Below the pieces are notes generated by a model. That model was not told where the DNA came from. It searched no databases and was given only the letters and a program-made list of their open reading frames with translations. Of a stretch of 64,000 bases of DNA, positions 35,181 to 43,619 are shown piece after piece (the stretch's first letter is position 1; every line of letters begins with the position of its first letter). Origin of the DNA: Sphaerisporangium krabiense (GTDB taxonomy: Bacteria; Actinomycetota; Actinomycetes; Streptosporangiales; Streptosporangiaceae); contig NZ_JACHBR010000001.1 in NCBI RefSeq assembly GCF_014200435.1, positions 4,433,501-4,497,500 of the forward strand, given 5' to 3'. The position numbers were made by a program, and so were the translations under genes.

Positions 35181-36152
35181 TCACCGTTCGTGTCGGTTGG
35201 TCTCGGCTCGGTCGCCGCGCAGGCGCAGCCGGGCGGACCCGACCGCGTACCCCCAGGAGGTCCAGGCCAGGCCGGCGACGATCGCCCCCGCCCTGGCGAG
35301 CCCCGCCGGGTCGCCGCGCAGCGCGTCCCGCACGCCGCGCAGCGCTCCGAGCGGGAGCACCTTCAGGGCGTGGGAGCGTTCGCTGGACAGGCCGTCGCCC
35401 GCGCCTACGCTGCGCGCGACCAGGGCCTTGGACAGCCCCTCGGCGTAGCAGCGCGCGCGGAAGTAGCGGAACGTGGCCCGGGAGGCGGGGACGCGGTGGC
35501 CGATGACGGCCTCGGGCTCGAACATGATGACCGACCCCGGCCTGCGCTGGGCGAGCCGGATGCAGAACTCGGTCTCCTCGCAGCCGAGCGGCCTGCTCTT
35601 GCGTCCCTGCACGCTGCGCCCGATGCCGGAGTGGAACCCGCCGACCTCGCCCACGACGTGGCCGCGGAAGGCGGCGTTGCCGCCCATCACGTTGCGGATG
35701 GCCTTGCGCTCGGCCGGCAGGCCGCGGTAGGTGCACCCGACGGTCCAGTCGAACTCCTCGGGGAACCACCGCGGCCGGCGGCCGTTCGCCCACAGGGGGT
35801 GGGTCAGCCCGCCGACCCCGACGACGGCGGGGTCGGCGGCCATGGCCCGCGCGAACGCCGCGAGCCACCCGGCCTCCGCCACCGCGTCGTCGTCCAGGAA
35901 CGCCACCACGTCGCCGGAGGCGGTGGCCACCCCGGTGTTCTTGCCGCCGGAAAGCCCTTGTTCGTGGGTGTTCTCCACGACGATCGCGTCGGCGTACTCC
36001 CGCTTCAGCCTGAGGTGAAGGTCGGGGTTGTGGTCGACGACGAGGATCAGCTCGTGCGGCGGGAACGTCTGGGCGCGCACCGATCCGACGGCGGCTTGGA
36101 TGTCGTCCCACCGGTCTTCCGTGTAGACACAGATGACGACGGAGATCTTCAT
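35181..36152 (-). CDS. GT2 family glycosyltransferase
   Basis: A 323-residue GT-A enzyme. MKISVVICVYTEDRWDDIQA starts the nucleotide-binding fold, DVVAFLDDDAVAE carries the metal-binding DxD, and GGFHSGIGRSVQGRKSRPLG with EETEFCIRLAQ is the acceptor-side E-T/D-E motif. It adds a sugar to the growing repeat unit. It is 4 nt from both neighbouring genes, in the middle of the operon. Confidence 0.88.
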   Translation of the reverse strand: MKISVVICVYTEDRWDDIQAAVGSVRAQTFPPHELILVVDHNPDLHLRLKREYADAIVVENTHEQGLSGGKNTGVATASGDVVAFLDDDAVAEAGWLAAFARAMAADPAVVGVGGLTHPLWANGRRPRWFPEEFDWTVGCTYRGLPAERKAIRNVMGGNAAFRGHVVGEVGGFHSGIGRSVQGRKSRPLGCEETEFCIRLAQRRPGSVIMFEPEAVIGHRVPASRATFRYFRARCYAEGLSKALVARSVGAGDGLSSERSHALKVLPLGALRGVRDALRGDPAGLARAGAIVAGLAWTSWGYAVGSARLRLRGDRAETNRHER

Positions 36153-36156
36153 CCCG

Positions 36157-36993
36157 CTATGCCGCGCCCTGGTCCGCGGCGCGCTGCGCGGAGGACGGGG
36201 CCGGAGCGACCTCGACCGGCGGGCGCCGCCACTCGCGCATGATCGTCCTGAGCACGCGCCAGCCGTCCCTGACGACGCGCAGGTTGCTCTCGCCGTGGAT
36301 GCGGCACCGCTCGTGGCTCGGCACCTCGTGGACGCGCAGGCCTGCCTTGGCCGCGCGGATGTTGAGCACGGTCTCGACCTCGAACCCCTCGCAGTCGAGG
36401 TCGAGGACGTCCAGGTGACGCGTCCAGAACGCGTTGTAGCCGTAGCACAGGTCGGTGTACCGGGTGCCGTAGATCCGGTTCACCATGCCGCGCAGGACGC
36501 TGTTGCCGAGGCGGCGGCTGAAGGTGAGGTCGTCGCTGCCCCCGCCGCTCGCGTACCGGGACCCCTTGACGAAGTCCGCCCCGGTCAGCAGGGCCCCGAC
36601 GAAGTAGATGATCTCGCGGCCGTCGGTGGAGCCGTCGGCGTCGATCATGACGATGATGTCGCCCGTGCACGCCGCGAACCCCGTGCGAAGGGCGTCGCCC
36701 TTGCCCTTCCCGCGTTGCTGGACGACACGCAGGTTCGGGCGCAGGCGGCGGGCGACCGCCACGGTGTCGTCGGTGGAGTTGCCGTCCACCAGAATGATCT
36801 CGTGGATCCAGTGCGGCAGGGTGGCGAAGACGTGAGGGAGGTTCTCCGCCTCGTTCATCGCGGGGATGACGACGCTGACGGTCGGGGATATGGCCAGATG
36901 CGGGGTCACCGGCGTGAAGCGCTCCACGCCCGGCAATGGCCGCAGCGCGTGGATCTGGGGCTTCCCGCTGTGCTTGGTGATCTCGGGACTCAT
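36157..36993 (-). CDS. GT2 glycosyltransferase, dolichol-phosphate mannosyltransferase-like
   Basis: A 278-residue GT2 enzyme of the DPM1 type. VSVVIPAMNEAENLPHVF, ILVDGNSTDDT, QRGKGKGDALRTGF, VMIDADGSTD (DxD) and GSRYASGGGSDD follow the family order. Such enzymes make polyprenyl-phosphate sugars or start repeat units. ATG 36993 is chosen although GGAAGG is 12 nt away; a TTG at 37041 adds a non-conserved extension. It follows the second CelD-like gene by 134 bp containing a hairpin. Confidence 0.86.
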   Translation of the reverse strand: MSPEITKHSGKPQIHALRPLPGVERFTPVTPHLAISPTVSVVIPAMNEAENLPHVFATLPHWIHEIILVDGNSTDDTVAVARRLRPNLRVVQQRGKGKGDALRTGFAACTGDIIVMIDADGSTDGREIIYFVGALLTGADFVKGSRYASGGGSDDLTFSRRLGNSVLRGMVNRIYGTRYTDLCYGYNAFWTRHLDVLDLDCEGFEVETVLNIRAAKAGLRVHEVPSHERCRIHGESNLRVVRDGWRVLRTIMREWRRPPVEVAPAPSSAQRAADQGAA

Positions 36994-37057
36994 TTGAGGG
37001 AATGTCCTTCCGGGCGGTCTGACATCGGCGGCGACTGCCAATAGGACCGGCGCGACT

Positions 37058-37081
37058 GGACGGAGAGGGGATTCTCCGTCC
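37058..37081 (-). terminator. Intercistronic hairpin in the polysaccharide operon
   Basis: On the minus strand GGACGGAGA and TCTCCGTCC form a perfect 9-bp stem with a 6-nt loop, in the 134-bp gap between the CelD-like and GT2 genes. There is no U-tract. It could attenuate read-through or stabilise the upstream transcript. Confidence 0.45.
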
Positions 37082-37127
37082 CGGTCATAACTTGAGGTGT
37101 GCTGTGTCGTGCGAGGGGACGCGCCTT

Positions 37128-38246
37128 TCAGCGCGCCCCCGAGGGTTCCTTCTCGACGGTTGCGGGCTGGAGGGATGTGCGGACCCGTCCGAAGCCCTTC
37201 AGCAGGCGGTCTGCCAGCCGGTAGAGCGACGGACGGTCAACCACGATGTTGCGCGCCTTGTTCACGGGCGTCCGGCCCATCCAATGGACCGCCGCCGTCG
37301 CCGACGGCCGGGAGACCCGGCCCTCGGTGACGTGGGTGGTGCCGTTCTTCAACCAGCCCTTGTACTCCCTGCCCCCCTTGCCCATGTCGACATGGCCCAG
37401 GCCGTGAGAGGCGGCCTGCTCCGCCATGTGCAAGTGGTGCATGATCCCGGGGGAGTACCGGGCGAACTCGGGGTCGTAGGCCGGGAACCATCCGACCAGG
37501 GTCTTCTCGGTGCGCAGGCCGAAGTGCCCCGCCACGGGGGTGTCTCCGGCGTAGAGCATCGTCAGCACGCCCGCGAACGAGGGCGAGTCGCTGGCGTGCA
37601 TCTCCTCCAGCAGCTCGACGATCCACGGCTGGGCGAAGCGGTCGACCCGCCCGGTGCGGCGGTACTGGTCGGACTTCCAGCCGGTGAGGACGCGCATGGC
37701 GTCCGGGCCGGCGGCGCCCCAGTCGAGGTGGACCACGCCGTGCTCGCGGGCGAGCTTGCGCTCCTTGTAGCGCACCGTCTTGTAGTTCTTCGGGGAACTG
37801 GCCCGGACGTGCCCGATGTAGGCGTCGTAGCCGCCGGTGAGGTCCATCATCGGCACGGGCCGCACCGCGGACTCGTGCGGCTCCCACGTGGTCTGCCCCG
37901 CGACCATGTGGTCGAAGGCGAAGACCGACAGGCCGCAGGCGCGGAGCAGGTGGCGGGCGGGGATGTCGAGGTCGGGGAGGGCGATGAGGCCGTGGCAGGT
38001 GGTGAGCCAGCTGCCGAGGGGCTTGCCGATGCCGAACGCGTGCCGCTCGAACGGGAGGAAGCCGACGACCTTGCCGTGGTCCTCGATCACCGCGACGCGG
38101 ACGTAGGAACGCAGCCGGCCGAGGGCCAGCGCGAACTCCACGGACAGGAAGGGGTTGTCCAGCGACGGCGTGGCGATCTGGAGCTCGCGCCATCGCGCGA
38201 CCTCTGCCTGACCGAGATCCCCGGGCCGGATGACCGTCACTTTCAT
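37128..38246 (-). CDS. CelD/BcsL-FemAB-like GNAT acyltransferase (paralogue 2)
   Basis: A 372-residue paralogue of the protein at 25697-26779, with the same blocks: FLPFERHAFGIGKPLGS, GWKSDQYRRTGRVDRFAQPW, PVAGHFGLRTEKTLVGWFPA and VDMGKGGREYKGWLKNGT. The family N- or O-acylates cell-wall or polysaccharide sugars. ATG 38246 overlaps the stop of the upstream membrane gene by 4 nt (ATGA), a sign of coupling. It belongs to the front of the polysaccharide operon. Confidence 0.84.
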   Translation of the reverse strand: MKVTVIRPGDLGQAEVARWRELQIATPSLDNPFLSVEFALALGRLRSYVRVAVIEDHGKVVGFLPFERHAFGIGKPLGSWLTTCHGLIALPDLDIPARHLLRACGLSVFAFDHMVAGQTTWEPHESAVRPVPMMDLTGGYDAYIGHVRASSPKNYKTVRYKERKLAREHGVVHLDWGAAGPDAMRVLTGWKSDQYRRTGRVDRFAQPWIVELLEEMHASDSPSFAGVLTMLYAGDTPVAGHFGLRTEKTLVGWFPAYDPEFARYSPGIMHHLHMAEQAASHGLGHVDMGKGGREYKGWLKNGTTHVTEGRVSRPSATAAVHWMGRTPVNKARNIVVDRPSLYRLADRLLKGFGRVRTSLQPATVEKEPSGAR

Positions 38247-38614
38247 CTTGACCCGGCCCCCTGTTCTACGTGCGCGCTGCCGTTCCCTCGGTACAGCGAC
38301 CGAAGCACCCACATGAACCCGGCGAGTACGGCGACGGTGGCCACGCCCGCGCGCGGAGACCATGCGTCGAATAGCAGCATGGCTTCGGCTAAGAGAACGT
38401 TTATAACGAGACTTGCCGCGGCACCAACCGTTAGTGCGGCGAGAGGGTCACGATCACGCAACAGTCCGACGACCGACGCCCCCGGCACCACCAAAAGGAA
38501 CAAAGCGGTAAGAATCGGGCGTGCGGGGGTCTGGATGTCGGCCAGCGCGACGACCGCTCCCGCGGCACACGCCAGTACCAGAACCCAAAACAGCACCGCC
38601 CTATTGATACGCAT
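38243..38614 (-). CDS. Small four-helix membrane protein
   Basis: A 123-residue protein with four predicted membrane segments (AVLFWVLVLACAAGAVVALA first, WVLRSLYRGN at the end) and short loops. No family is recognised. GGAG lies 2 nt before the ATG. It is the first gene of the operon that continues through the CelD-like acyltransferase, GT2 enzymes, deacetylase and flippase, so it may be an assembly or anchoring factor (inference). Confidence 0.72.
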   Translation of the reverse strand: MRINRAVLFWVLVLACAAGAVVALADIQTPARPILTALFLLVVPGASVVGLLRDRDPLAALTVGAAASLVINVLLAEAMLLFDAWSPRAGVATVAVLAGFMWVLRSLYRGNGSAHVEQGAGSR

Positions 38615-38872
38615 TTCTCCTGGCTCCGCTGGTCAAGACCGACTGAAGAGGTGGTTGATCGCTGCTCTCATGGGACCAACGGCGCCGCGCGGCAGTCAAT
38701 GCCGACGCCCGAACCCGGCCACCGGTTTACAGCGACGGCGGCGAGAACAGTGTGTGATCGACCACGTCACCTCCACCTTCCATGGGTCCCGCTGGGGCCT
38801 CAGGGGCTCACGGGACAGGGGGTGTTTACAAAGGTACCGTCGGTCAAGCCTAAAGGAGCAGTCAGGGTCGGG

Positions 38873-40567
38873 TCAGGAGGCGCCCCCGGTGGGCGCGCCG
38901 GACGGCGTGTCGGTCGCCGACGGCTCCGAGGTCGGGGGGTCGTCCCGGGGCGGATCGGAGGCGGGAGGCATGTCCTGCCCCTCCCACGACACCGCGCACG
39001 ACGCGCCGCCCGCGCCCGAGCTCAGCACCACGTTCGCCTGTCCTGCCTGCGCGGGGTCGGCCGCCGCGACCGACAGCCGCGCCTTGGCGCCGGACTCCAG
39101 CACGCCGTTCGCCGGCGTCACGGTGAGGCCCTTGCCCGCGGACGCCCGCCAGGACAGGCCGCCGTCGCGCGCTGAGATGAGGATCACACCGGCGGCCTCG
39201 TCCCCGAGCTCTTTCGGACAGGACACGACAAGCCGGGCGGAAGGGACGGGCGGGCGCCGGGAGGGCGTGCGCGAGGCGGACGGCTTCGGGGCGGCGGTCG
39301 AGGCCGCGGGCGCCTCGGCGGCGCGGGCCCGGGTCCGCGTGGCGCTCGGCCGCGGCGCCGGGGAGGACGGCTCGGGCGCGACGGCGTCGGCCGGCTCGGG
39401 GGCGTAGCTGATCTGCAGTTCGCCGGGGGTACGGCTCGGGAAGCGCAGGGTCGTGGTGGACCCGTCGCGGTGGCCGGAGTCCTGGCCGGTGACCACGATC
39501 ATCGCGCCGGTCGTGAGCAGTACGCAGGCCAGCGCGGCGAAGATCGGGGCGGCCTTGCGGCCCGGCCTGCCCCCCGGCCGGCGACGCACGGCCCGGGAGC
39601 GCCCGCGGCCGCCGGTCGCCTCCACCGCGGGGTACCTCGCGGTGACGGCGTGCCCGCGCTCCGGCGTGTCCTCGCTCTTGAACCCGTGCCTGGGGGTGTC
39701 GCCGGAGGCGGAGGACCCCTTCGCGCGGCGGTCCGGGCCCACGGGCGGGAAGCCGTTCTTGTCCAGGACGCCCGGGGCGGGCATGATCGCGGTCTTGGCC
39801 GCGTCGCGCTCCGACCTGCCGCAGGTCTCGGCGACCCGGCGGCGCAGCGACAGCGGCGGGAATCCCACGGGGAGGGTGTCGAGCAGGCGTTCCGCCGACA
39901 CGCGGCGGTGGCGCCCCTCGGTGCACACCTCGCAGCCCGCGATGTGCCGGACCAGGCGCCGGCGCAGCGGCTGCGGCAGCGGGCCGTCGATGGAGTCCAG
40001 CAGCGCGGACAGGTCCGGGCAGTGGGCGCGGCCCGTCCTGGCGAGGATCACCGCGGCGGCGGCGTTCTCCAGGTGGTCGCGGGCCCGGGCGAGCCGCGTG
40101 CCGGTCTGGCGCGAGGTCAGCCCGACGACGGCGCCCACCTCCGCGGCGGTCAGGCCGTGCCGCACCCCCAGCAGCAGCACCTCGCGGTCCTTCTGCCCGA
40201 GCTCGCCCAGTGCCTCGCGGACGATCGCCGCGAGCTCCGGGTCCTCCTGGTTCTCGTCCGGGAGCGCGGTGCCGTGGACCGGCGTGCGCCCCTGGCGCGA
40301 AAGGCACTGATAGCGCGTCAGCGCGTACAGCCAGGCCCGCAGGCGGGCCGGCTCGCGCAGGGCGCCCGCCCGGCCATGGGCGGTGACGAACGCGTCGTGC
40401 ACGGCGTCGGCCGCGGCGTCGGGGTCGTCGAGCAGTGAACAGGCATAGTCGTTGAGTCGGTCGGCGTAGTGGTCGTAGAGACCGTCCGCCGCGCGACCTT
40501 CCGCGCGGCGCAGGGCCTCCACCAGACGCTGGTCGTCAGCGCGGCCGGCGCTCGGCCATCCGGGCAC
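38873..40567 (-). CDS. Membrane-tethered ECF sigma factor with fused zinc anti-sigma motif
   Basis: A 564-residue fusion. Residues about 10-180 are an ECF sigma factor: region 2 (DDPDAAADAVHDAFVTAHGR) and region 4 (VLLLGVRHGLTAAEVGAVVG with LTSRQTGTRLARARDHL). Around residue 206 is HIAGCEVC, the Hx3Cx2C signature of ZAS anti-sigma factors. A basic linker leads to a membrane segment at about 336-360 (IFAALACVLLTTGAMIVV), then about 200 extracytoplasmic residues that are Pro/Ser/Thr-rich and end in a beta-rich domain with two Cys. Activity is probably controlled in cis by zinc or redox state or by an outside signal, perhaps through proteolysis (inference). GTG has GGGAGG 7 nt upstream. Confidence 0.85.
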   Translation of the reverse strand: MPGWPSAGRADDQRLVEALRRAEGRAADGLYDHYADRLNDYACSLLDDPDAAADAVHDAFVTAHGRAGALREPARLRAWLYALTRYQCLSRQGRTPVHGTALPDENQEDPELAAIVREALGELGQKDREVLLLGVRHGLTAAEVGAVVGLTSRQTGTRLARARDHLENAAAAVILARTGRAHCPDLSALLDSIDGPLPQPLRRRLVRHIAGCEVCTEGRHRRVSAERLLDTLPVGFPPLSLRRRVAETCGRSERDAAKTAIMPAPGVLDKNGFPPVGPDRRAKGSSASGDTPRHGFKSEDTPERGHAVTARYPAVEATGGRGRSRAVRRRPGGRPGRKAAPIFAALACVLLTTGAMIVVTGQDSGHRDGSTTTLRFPSRTPGELQISYAPEPADAVAPEPSSPAPRPSATRTRARAAEAPAASTAAPKPSASRTPSRRPPVPSARLVVSCPKELGDEAAGVILISARDGGLSWRASAGKGLTVTPANGVLESGAKARLSVAAADPAQAGQANVVLSSGAGGASCAVSWEGQDMPPASDPPRDDPPTSEPSATDTPSGAPTGGAS

Positions 40568-40667
40568 GAATGTTCCTCCCCGCAGGACGGGAATCTGGTC
40601 GTTCGAAGCACTTGCTCACGAGAATTTCTCCTGCCCGCACCAGTCCCCACACGTACAGGACGTCCAT
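40536..40667 (-). CDS. Candidate 43-codon leader ORF overlapping the sigma-factor start
   Basis: ATG 40667 has GAGGAG 1 nt upstream and opens a frame (MDVLYVWGLVRAGEILVSKC at its start) that stops inside the sigma-factor gene, overlapping its start by 32 nt in another frame. The first dozen codons have G/C third positions, the rest do not. It may be a translated upstream ORF that couples to sigma-factor synthesis, or chance. Confidence 0.35.
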   Translation of the reverse strand: MDVLYVWGLVRAGEILVSKCFERPDSRPAGRNIRARMAERRPR

Positions 40668-40942
40668 TCTCCTCAAGCGGTTCACTCCGGATTGATTAAT
40701 AATCAGCCGGTATGACCTGGGAAAATAGGGCCTTCTGGGGCCAGTGAAACCCGTGTGACAAAGCCTTGTCAATGAGAGTGCGGACCGTGACGTCGGACCG
40801 CCCGGCGGTGACGCGCAGCGATCTGTGGACCGTACGGAAGGCCGGTTCCGGTGACGCCCGTGTCTCCGGAACACGACAGGACGCCCGGCCCGGCGGGAAC
40901 CGGGACCGGGCGTCATGGGGAGCGCCGAGGAGGGACGGGTCC
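40568..40942. other. 375-bp region between VWA and sigma-factor genes
   Basis: It holds the hairpin at 40880-40914, an AT-rich stretch (40690-40740) suited to the sigma-factor promoter and the candidate leader ORF. Two copies of TTGTCA/TTGACA-like sequence occur near 40760. No other gene is supported. Confidence 0.55.
40880..40914 (-). terminator. Terminator of the VWA protein gene
   Basis: GACGCCCGG and CCGGGCGTC form a 9-bp stem extended inward by CCCGG/CCGGG across a one-base bulge, 29 bp after the stop. It lacks a U-tract, as is usual in actinomycetes. Confidence 0.6.
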
Positions 40943-42751
40943 CTACTGCCCGCTCCCGCCGCAGTTGGGCGCGCACAGGCGGCGCGAGATGCCTTCGAGG
41001 AAGACCTTGCGGATCTCCAGCGCGTTGCGGGGGAAGAACGCCTGGCCCTGCGTCGCCTGGGCGATGGCCCGCATCTGCCGGCGCCCGGCGGCGTCGTCGG
41101 CGCCGAGCGCCACGATGATCACGCTGATCGGCTGGGTACGGTCGAACTCGTCGCGCAGCTTCTTCAGGATCTCGCTGTTGGTGATGCCGCCCTCGGGGTC
41201 GTCGTTGCCGACGCCGTCGGTGAAGACGAGGATCGTGTTGATCTTGTCGGCCTCGTACTCGGCCTTCATCTTGTCGTAGGCGGCGGCCAGCGTGTCGTTG
41301 AGCCCGGTGTCGCCGGTCGCCTTCGCCCTCAGCCGTGACAGGGACCGGGTGATGACCTCCCGGCGCGGCACGCCGTTGAGTTTCTGGCCGATGGGGCCGA
41401 CCGGCACCGTCTCGCGGTAGTCGACGCCCTGGCCGTTCAGGTTGGTGGAGAAGATCCAGGTGCCGGCCTCGGTCTTGTCCGGGAACAGCTTCAGCCCCTC
41501 GATCGCGGTCTGCGCGATGAGCCGCATGCGGTCGCCGGGGGCGCCGACGGCGGGCAGCGCCATCGTGCCCGAGATGTCCAGCAGGGCCAGCAGGCGGCCG
41601 CCGAGCTTGAGACGCGACCACGCCTGGGAGAGCCGGGTCACCTGGGCCGCATCGGGCATCTTGATGGCGCGCGGGGTCGCCGGGTCCAGGCCGTTCTCGC
41701 GGCCGAGCGCGGCCCCGCCCTTGCCGTCGGGGGTGCGGAAGCCGTGGTCGCGGACGGTCTTGCCGGCGTCCGCGCCGGTCAGCGCGGTGGCGAACTTCTT
41801 CGCCGCCTCGCGGGCCGCCTGCTCCTTGGCCGTGACGACGATCGGGTAGTCCAGGCTGATCGTCCCCTCGGCGGGGTAGAGCGCCACGATCGTGCCCGGC
41901 TTGGTCTTGTCGTTGTACGCCCACACGCCCTGCTCGGAGACGATGCCGATCGGCGCGCGCGAGGACTGCTTGGTCATGGTGGCGAACATGTTGGCGGGGG
42001 TGCTCACGGCGCTCTCGGAGAGCTGCCGCAGCACGCCCACGAGCTGCTCCTCGCCCGTCCCCGAGCCCTTCAGCACGCTCGCGCCCGCGAGGATCGCGCT
42101 CAGCCCGGCCGCGTTCACCGTCGGGTCCAGGGGCAGGACGCGGATGTTGCGGCCGATGCCGTCGGGGGTGGCGGCGTTGGCGGCCGACATCAGGCCGCTC
42201 CAGCTCGGCTCGCCGAAGGCGCCGCGCAGCTTCTCCACGACGCTCTTGGGCGCCGCGAGCACCACGGGGGAGCGTGCGGCCGAGCCGCTCGGCTCCGGCA
42301 GGCCCGCGCCCTTGTGCGAGGCGCGCAGCTTGGAGACCCACAGGCTGGAGTCCGGGATCCACAGGTCGGCGTCGAACTTCCCGCTGGTCGCGCCGGAGCC
42401 CGCGATGGCGTTGGTGACGCTCGCGGAGTCGCCGCTCTTCACCGCGACCGTGACGCACCCGTCTCCCTGCGGCGTGGCGGCGCCGTTGTACGCCGCGGCG
42501 ATCTTGGCGATGGCGGGCTCGATGTCGGGGGAGGCGACGACGTTCAGGGCGACCTTGGCCACGCCGGCCTGGCCGCAGGTCCTGTCCCGGCTCACGATCA
42601 CGTACGCGGCGACGCCGAGCAGCACCGCGAGCGCGACGGCGCCCGCGAGCGGTACCAGGACCTTGCCCCGGCTCGCCCGGCGGCGGCCCGCGGGCTCGTG
42701 ATAAGGGTTGTAGCCGCCATCAAGGTCGTCAGTGCGGTGACGTCCGCCCAC
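40943..42751 (-). CDS. Membrane-anchored solute-binding and VWA-domain protein
   Basis: A 602-residue protein with a short cytoplasmic head, a membrane segment at about 30-55 (VLVPLAGAVALAVLLGVAAY), a periplasmic-binding-protein-like domain (about 60-350; VALNVVASPDIEPAIAKIAA, WIPDSSLW, RSPVVLAAPKSV) and a C-terminal von Willebrand A domain. The MIDAS reads LLDISGTM with Asp392, Ser394 and Thr396, so metal binding is plausible. Two Cys near the end (CAPNC) could form a disulphide. The role is unknown; the family sits in actinobacterial membranes. GTG has AGAGGA 4 nt upstream. Confidence 0.84.
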   Translation of the reverse strand: MGGRHRTDDLDGGYNPYHEPAGRRRASRGKVLVPLAGAVALAVLLGVAAYVIVSRDRTCGQAGVAKVALNVVASPDIEPAIAKIAAAYNGAATPQGDGCVTVAVKSGDSASVTNAIAGSGATSGKFDADLWIPDSSLWVSKLRASHKGAGLPEPSGSAARSPVVLAAPKSVVEKLRGAFGEPSWSGLMSAANAATPDGIGRNIRVLPLDPTVNAAGLSAILAGASVLKGSGTGEEQLVGVLRQLSESAVSTPANMFATMTKQSSRAPIGIVSEQGVWAYNDKTKPGTIVALYPAEGTISLDYPIVVTAKEQAAREAAKKFATALTGADAGKTVRDHGFRTPDGKGGAALGRENGLDPATPRAIKMPDAAQVTRLSQAWSRLKLGGRLLALLDISGTMALPAVGAPGDRMRLIAQTAIEGLKLFPDKTEAGTWIFSTNLNGQGVDYRETVPVGPIGQKLNGVPRREVITRSLSRLRAKATGDTGLNDTLAAAYDKMKAEYEADKINTILVFTDGVGNDDPEGGITNSEILKKLRDEFDRTQPISVIIVALGADDAAGRRQMRAIAQATQGQAFFPRNALEIRKVFLEGISRRLCAPNCGGSGQ

Positions 42752-42937
42752 GTTGTCCTCTTCGGGTATTCGATCTCGTCCGGTTTCGGCGCGCTAGCAG
42801 CGACCATATAGCGAGATCCCGTGTAATGCTTACGGAACCCTAGCGTTCAGGACTAAATGGGTAAAACCAACCACATCCTGCCCTGATTACGGTATGTAGC
42901 GGCAAGCCGCGACTATCTGGACATAAGGCGATACATC

Positions 42938-42965
42938 TTGACTTGCCCCGAACGCGATGTAACGT
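42938..42965 (+). promoter_or_regulatory. Predicted promoter
   Basis: TTGACT (42938-42943) and TAACGT (42960-42965) are 16 bp apart, 61 bp before the GTG at 43026. This supports the unknown gene there as real. Confidence 0.45.
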
Positions 42966-43025
42966 GACCAGTGGATCACGGGAGCGGCGGCCGGGGGACG
43001 GCGGCCCGGCAGGGGGGTAGGGCTC

Positions 43026-43619
43026 GTGTCACCGGCGATCGAAGCCCACAGGGTCACATCGGATCACGCCATGGTCGCCTGGGCGGCCGGCGAGATGGCG
43101 CCGCGCGCCGTCGTGCCGGCCCACGGCCGGCCCGACCTGCTGGTCCTGCGCCTGGCCGGCCCCCGCTGCCCCGACGAGGTGCGCAGAGCCCTGCGCGGCT
43201 GCGAGTTCGTCCGCGAGGTCGTCGTGTCCGGCCACGTCTGCCGGGCCGTGGCCGATCCCGGCAGCGGGCCGCGCGTGGCCGCCGCCCTGCGCGCCGAGGG
43301 CCTGCCGGTGGCCGTGGTGATCCTTCAGTGGGGGCAGGAACGGCCCCGCCAGGCGTTGCCGCCCTCGCGCACCGCGACCGCCGCCAGCGTCAGCGCCACC
43401 GCCGGGTCGAACCACCACTACCCGAACGACGTCGCCACCAGACCGGCCGACACCCCGCCCGCCACCACGGCGCACAGTAGGTTCTGGGTGCCCTCGCCCG
43501 CGGTCGCCGCCGAGCCCAGCCGGGCGCCGAGCCGCCGCTTGGCGAGCCCGAGCGCCGGCATGCTGACCAGGCTGATCGTCGTGACCACGATGCCGAGCGC
43601 GGTCGGCGCGGCGCGCTGA
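43026..43619 (+). CDS. Unknown protein; only the first ~100 codons look coding
   Basis: The GTG start follows GGGGGTAGGG and a predicted promoter. For about 100 codons, to roughly 43328, almost all third bases are G or C (protein blocks RPDLLVLRLAGPRCPDEVRR, GCEFVREVVVSG). After that the bias vanishes because the frame runs antisense to the cation-efflux gene. The open frame ends at 43619 (197 residues). The original stop may have been lost near 43330, or the tail is translated run-on. No family or membrane segment is recognised. Confidence 0.5.
   Translation: MSPAIEAHRVTSDHAMVAWAAGEMAPRAVVPAHGRPDLLVLRLAGPRCPDEVRRALRGCEFVREVVVSGHVCRAVADPGSGPRVAAALRAEGLPVAVVILQWGQERPRQALPPSRTATAASVSATAGSNHHYPNDVATRPADTPPATTAHSRFWVPSPAVAAEPSRAPSRRLASPSAGMLTRLIVVTTMPSAVGAAR

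Noticed and set aside
43418-43420. TAG as pyrrolysine or programmed read-through
   Set aside because: Actinomycetes have no known pyrrolysine system and no read-through context is visible; a simple nonsense mutation is more economical.
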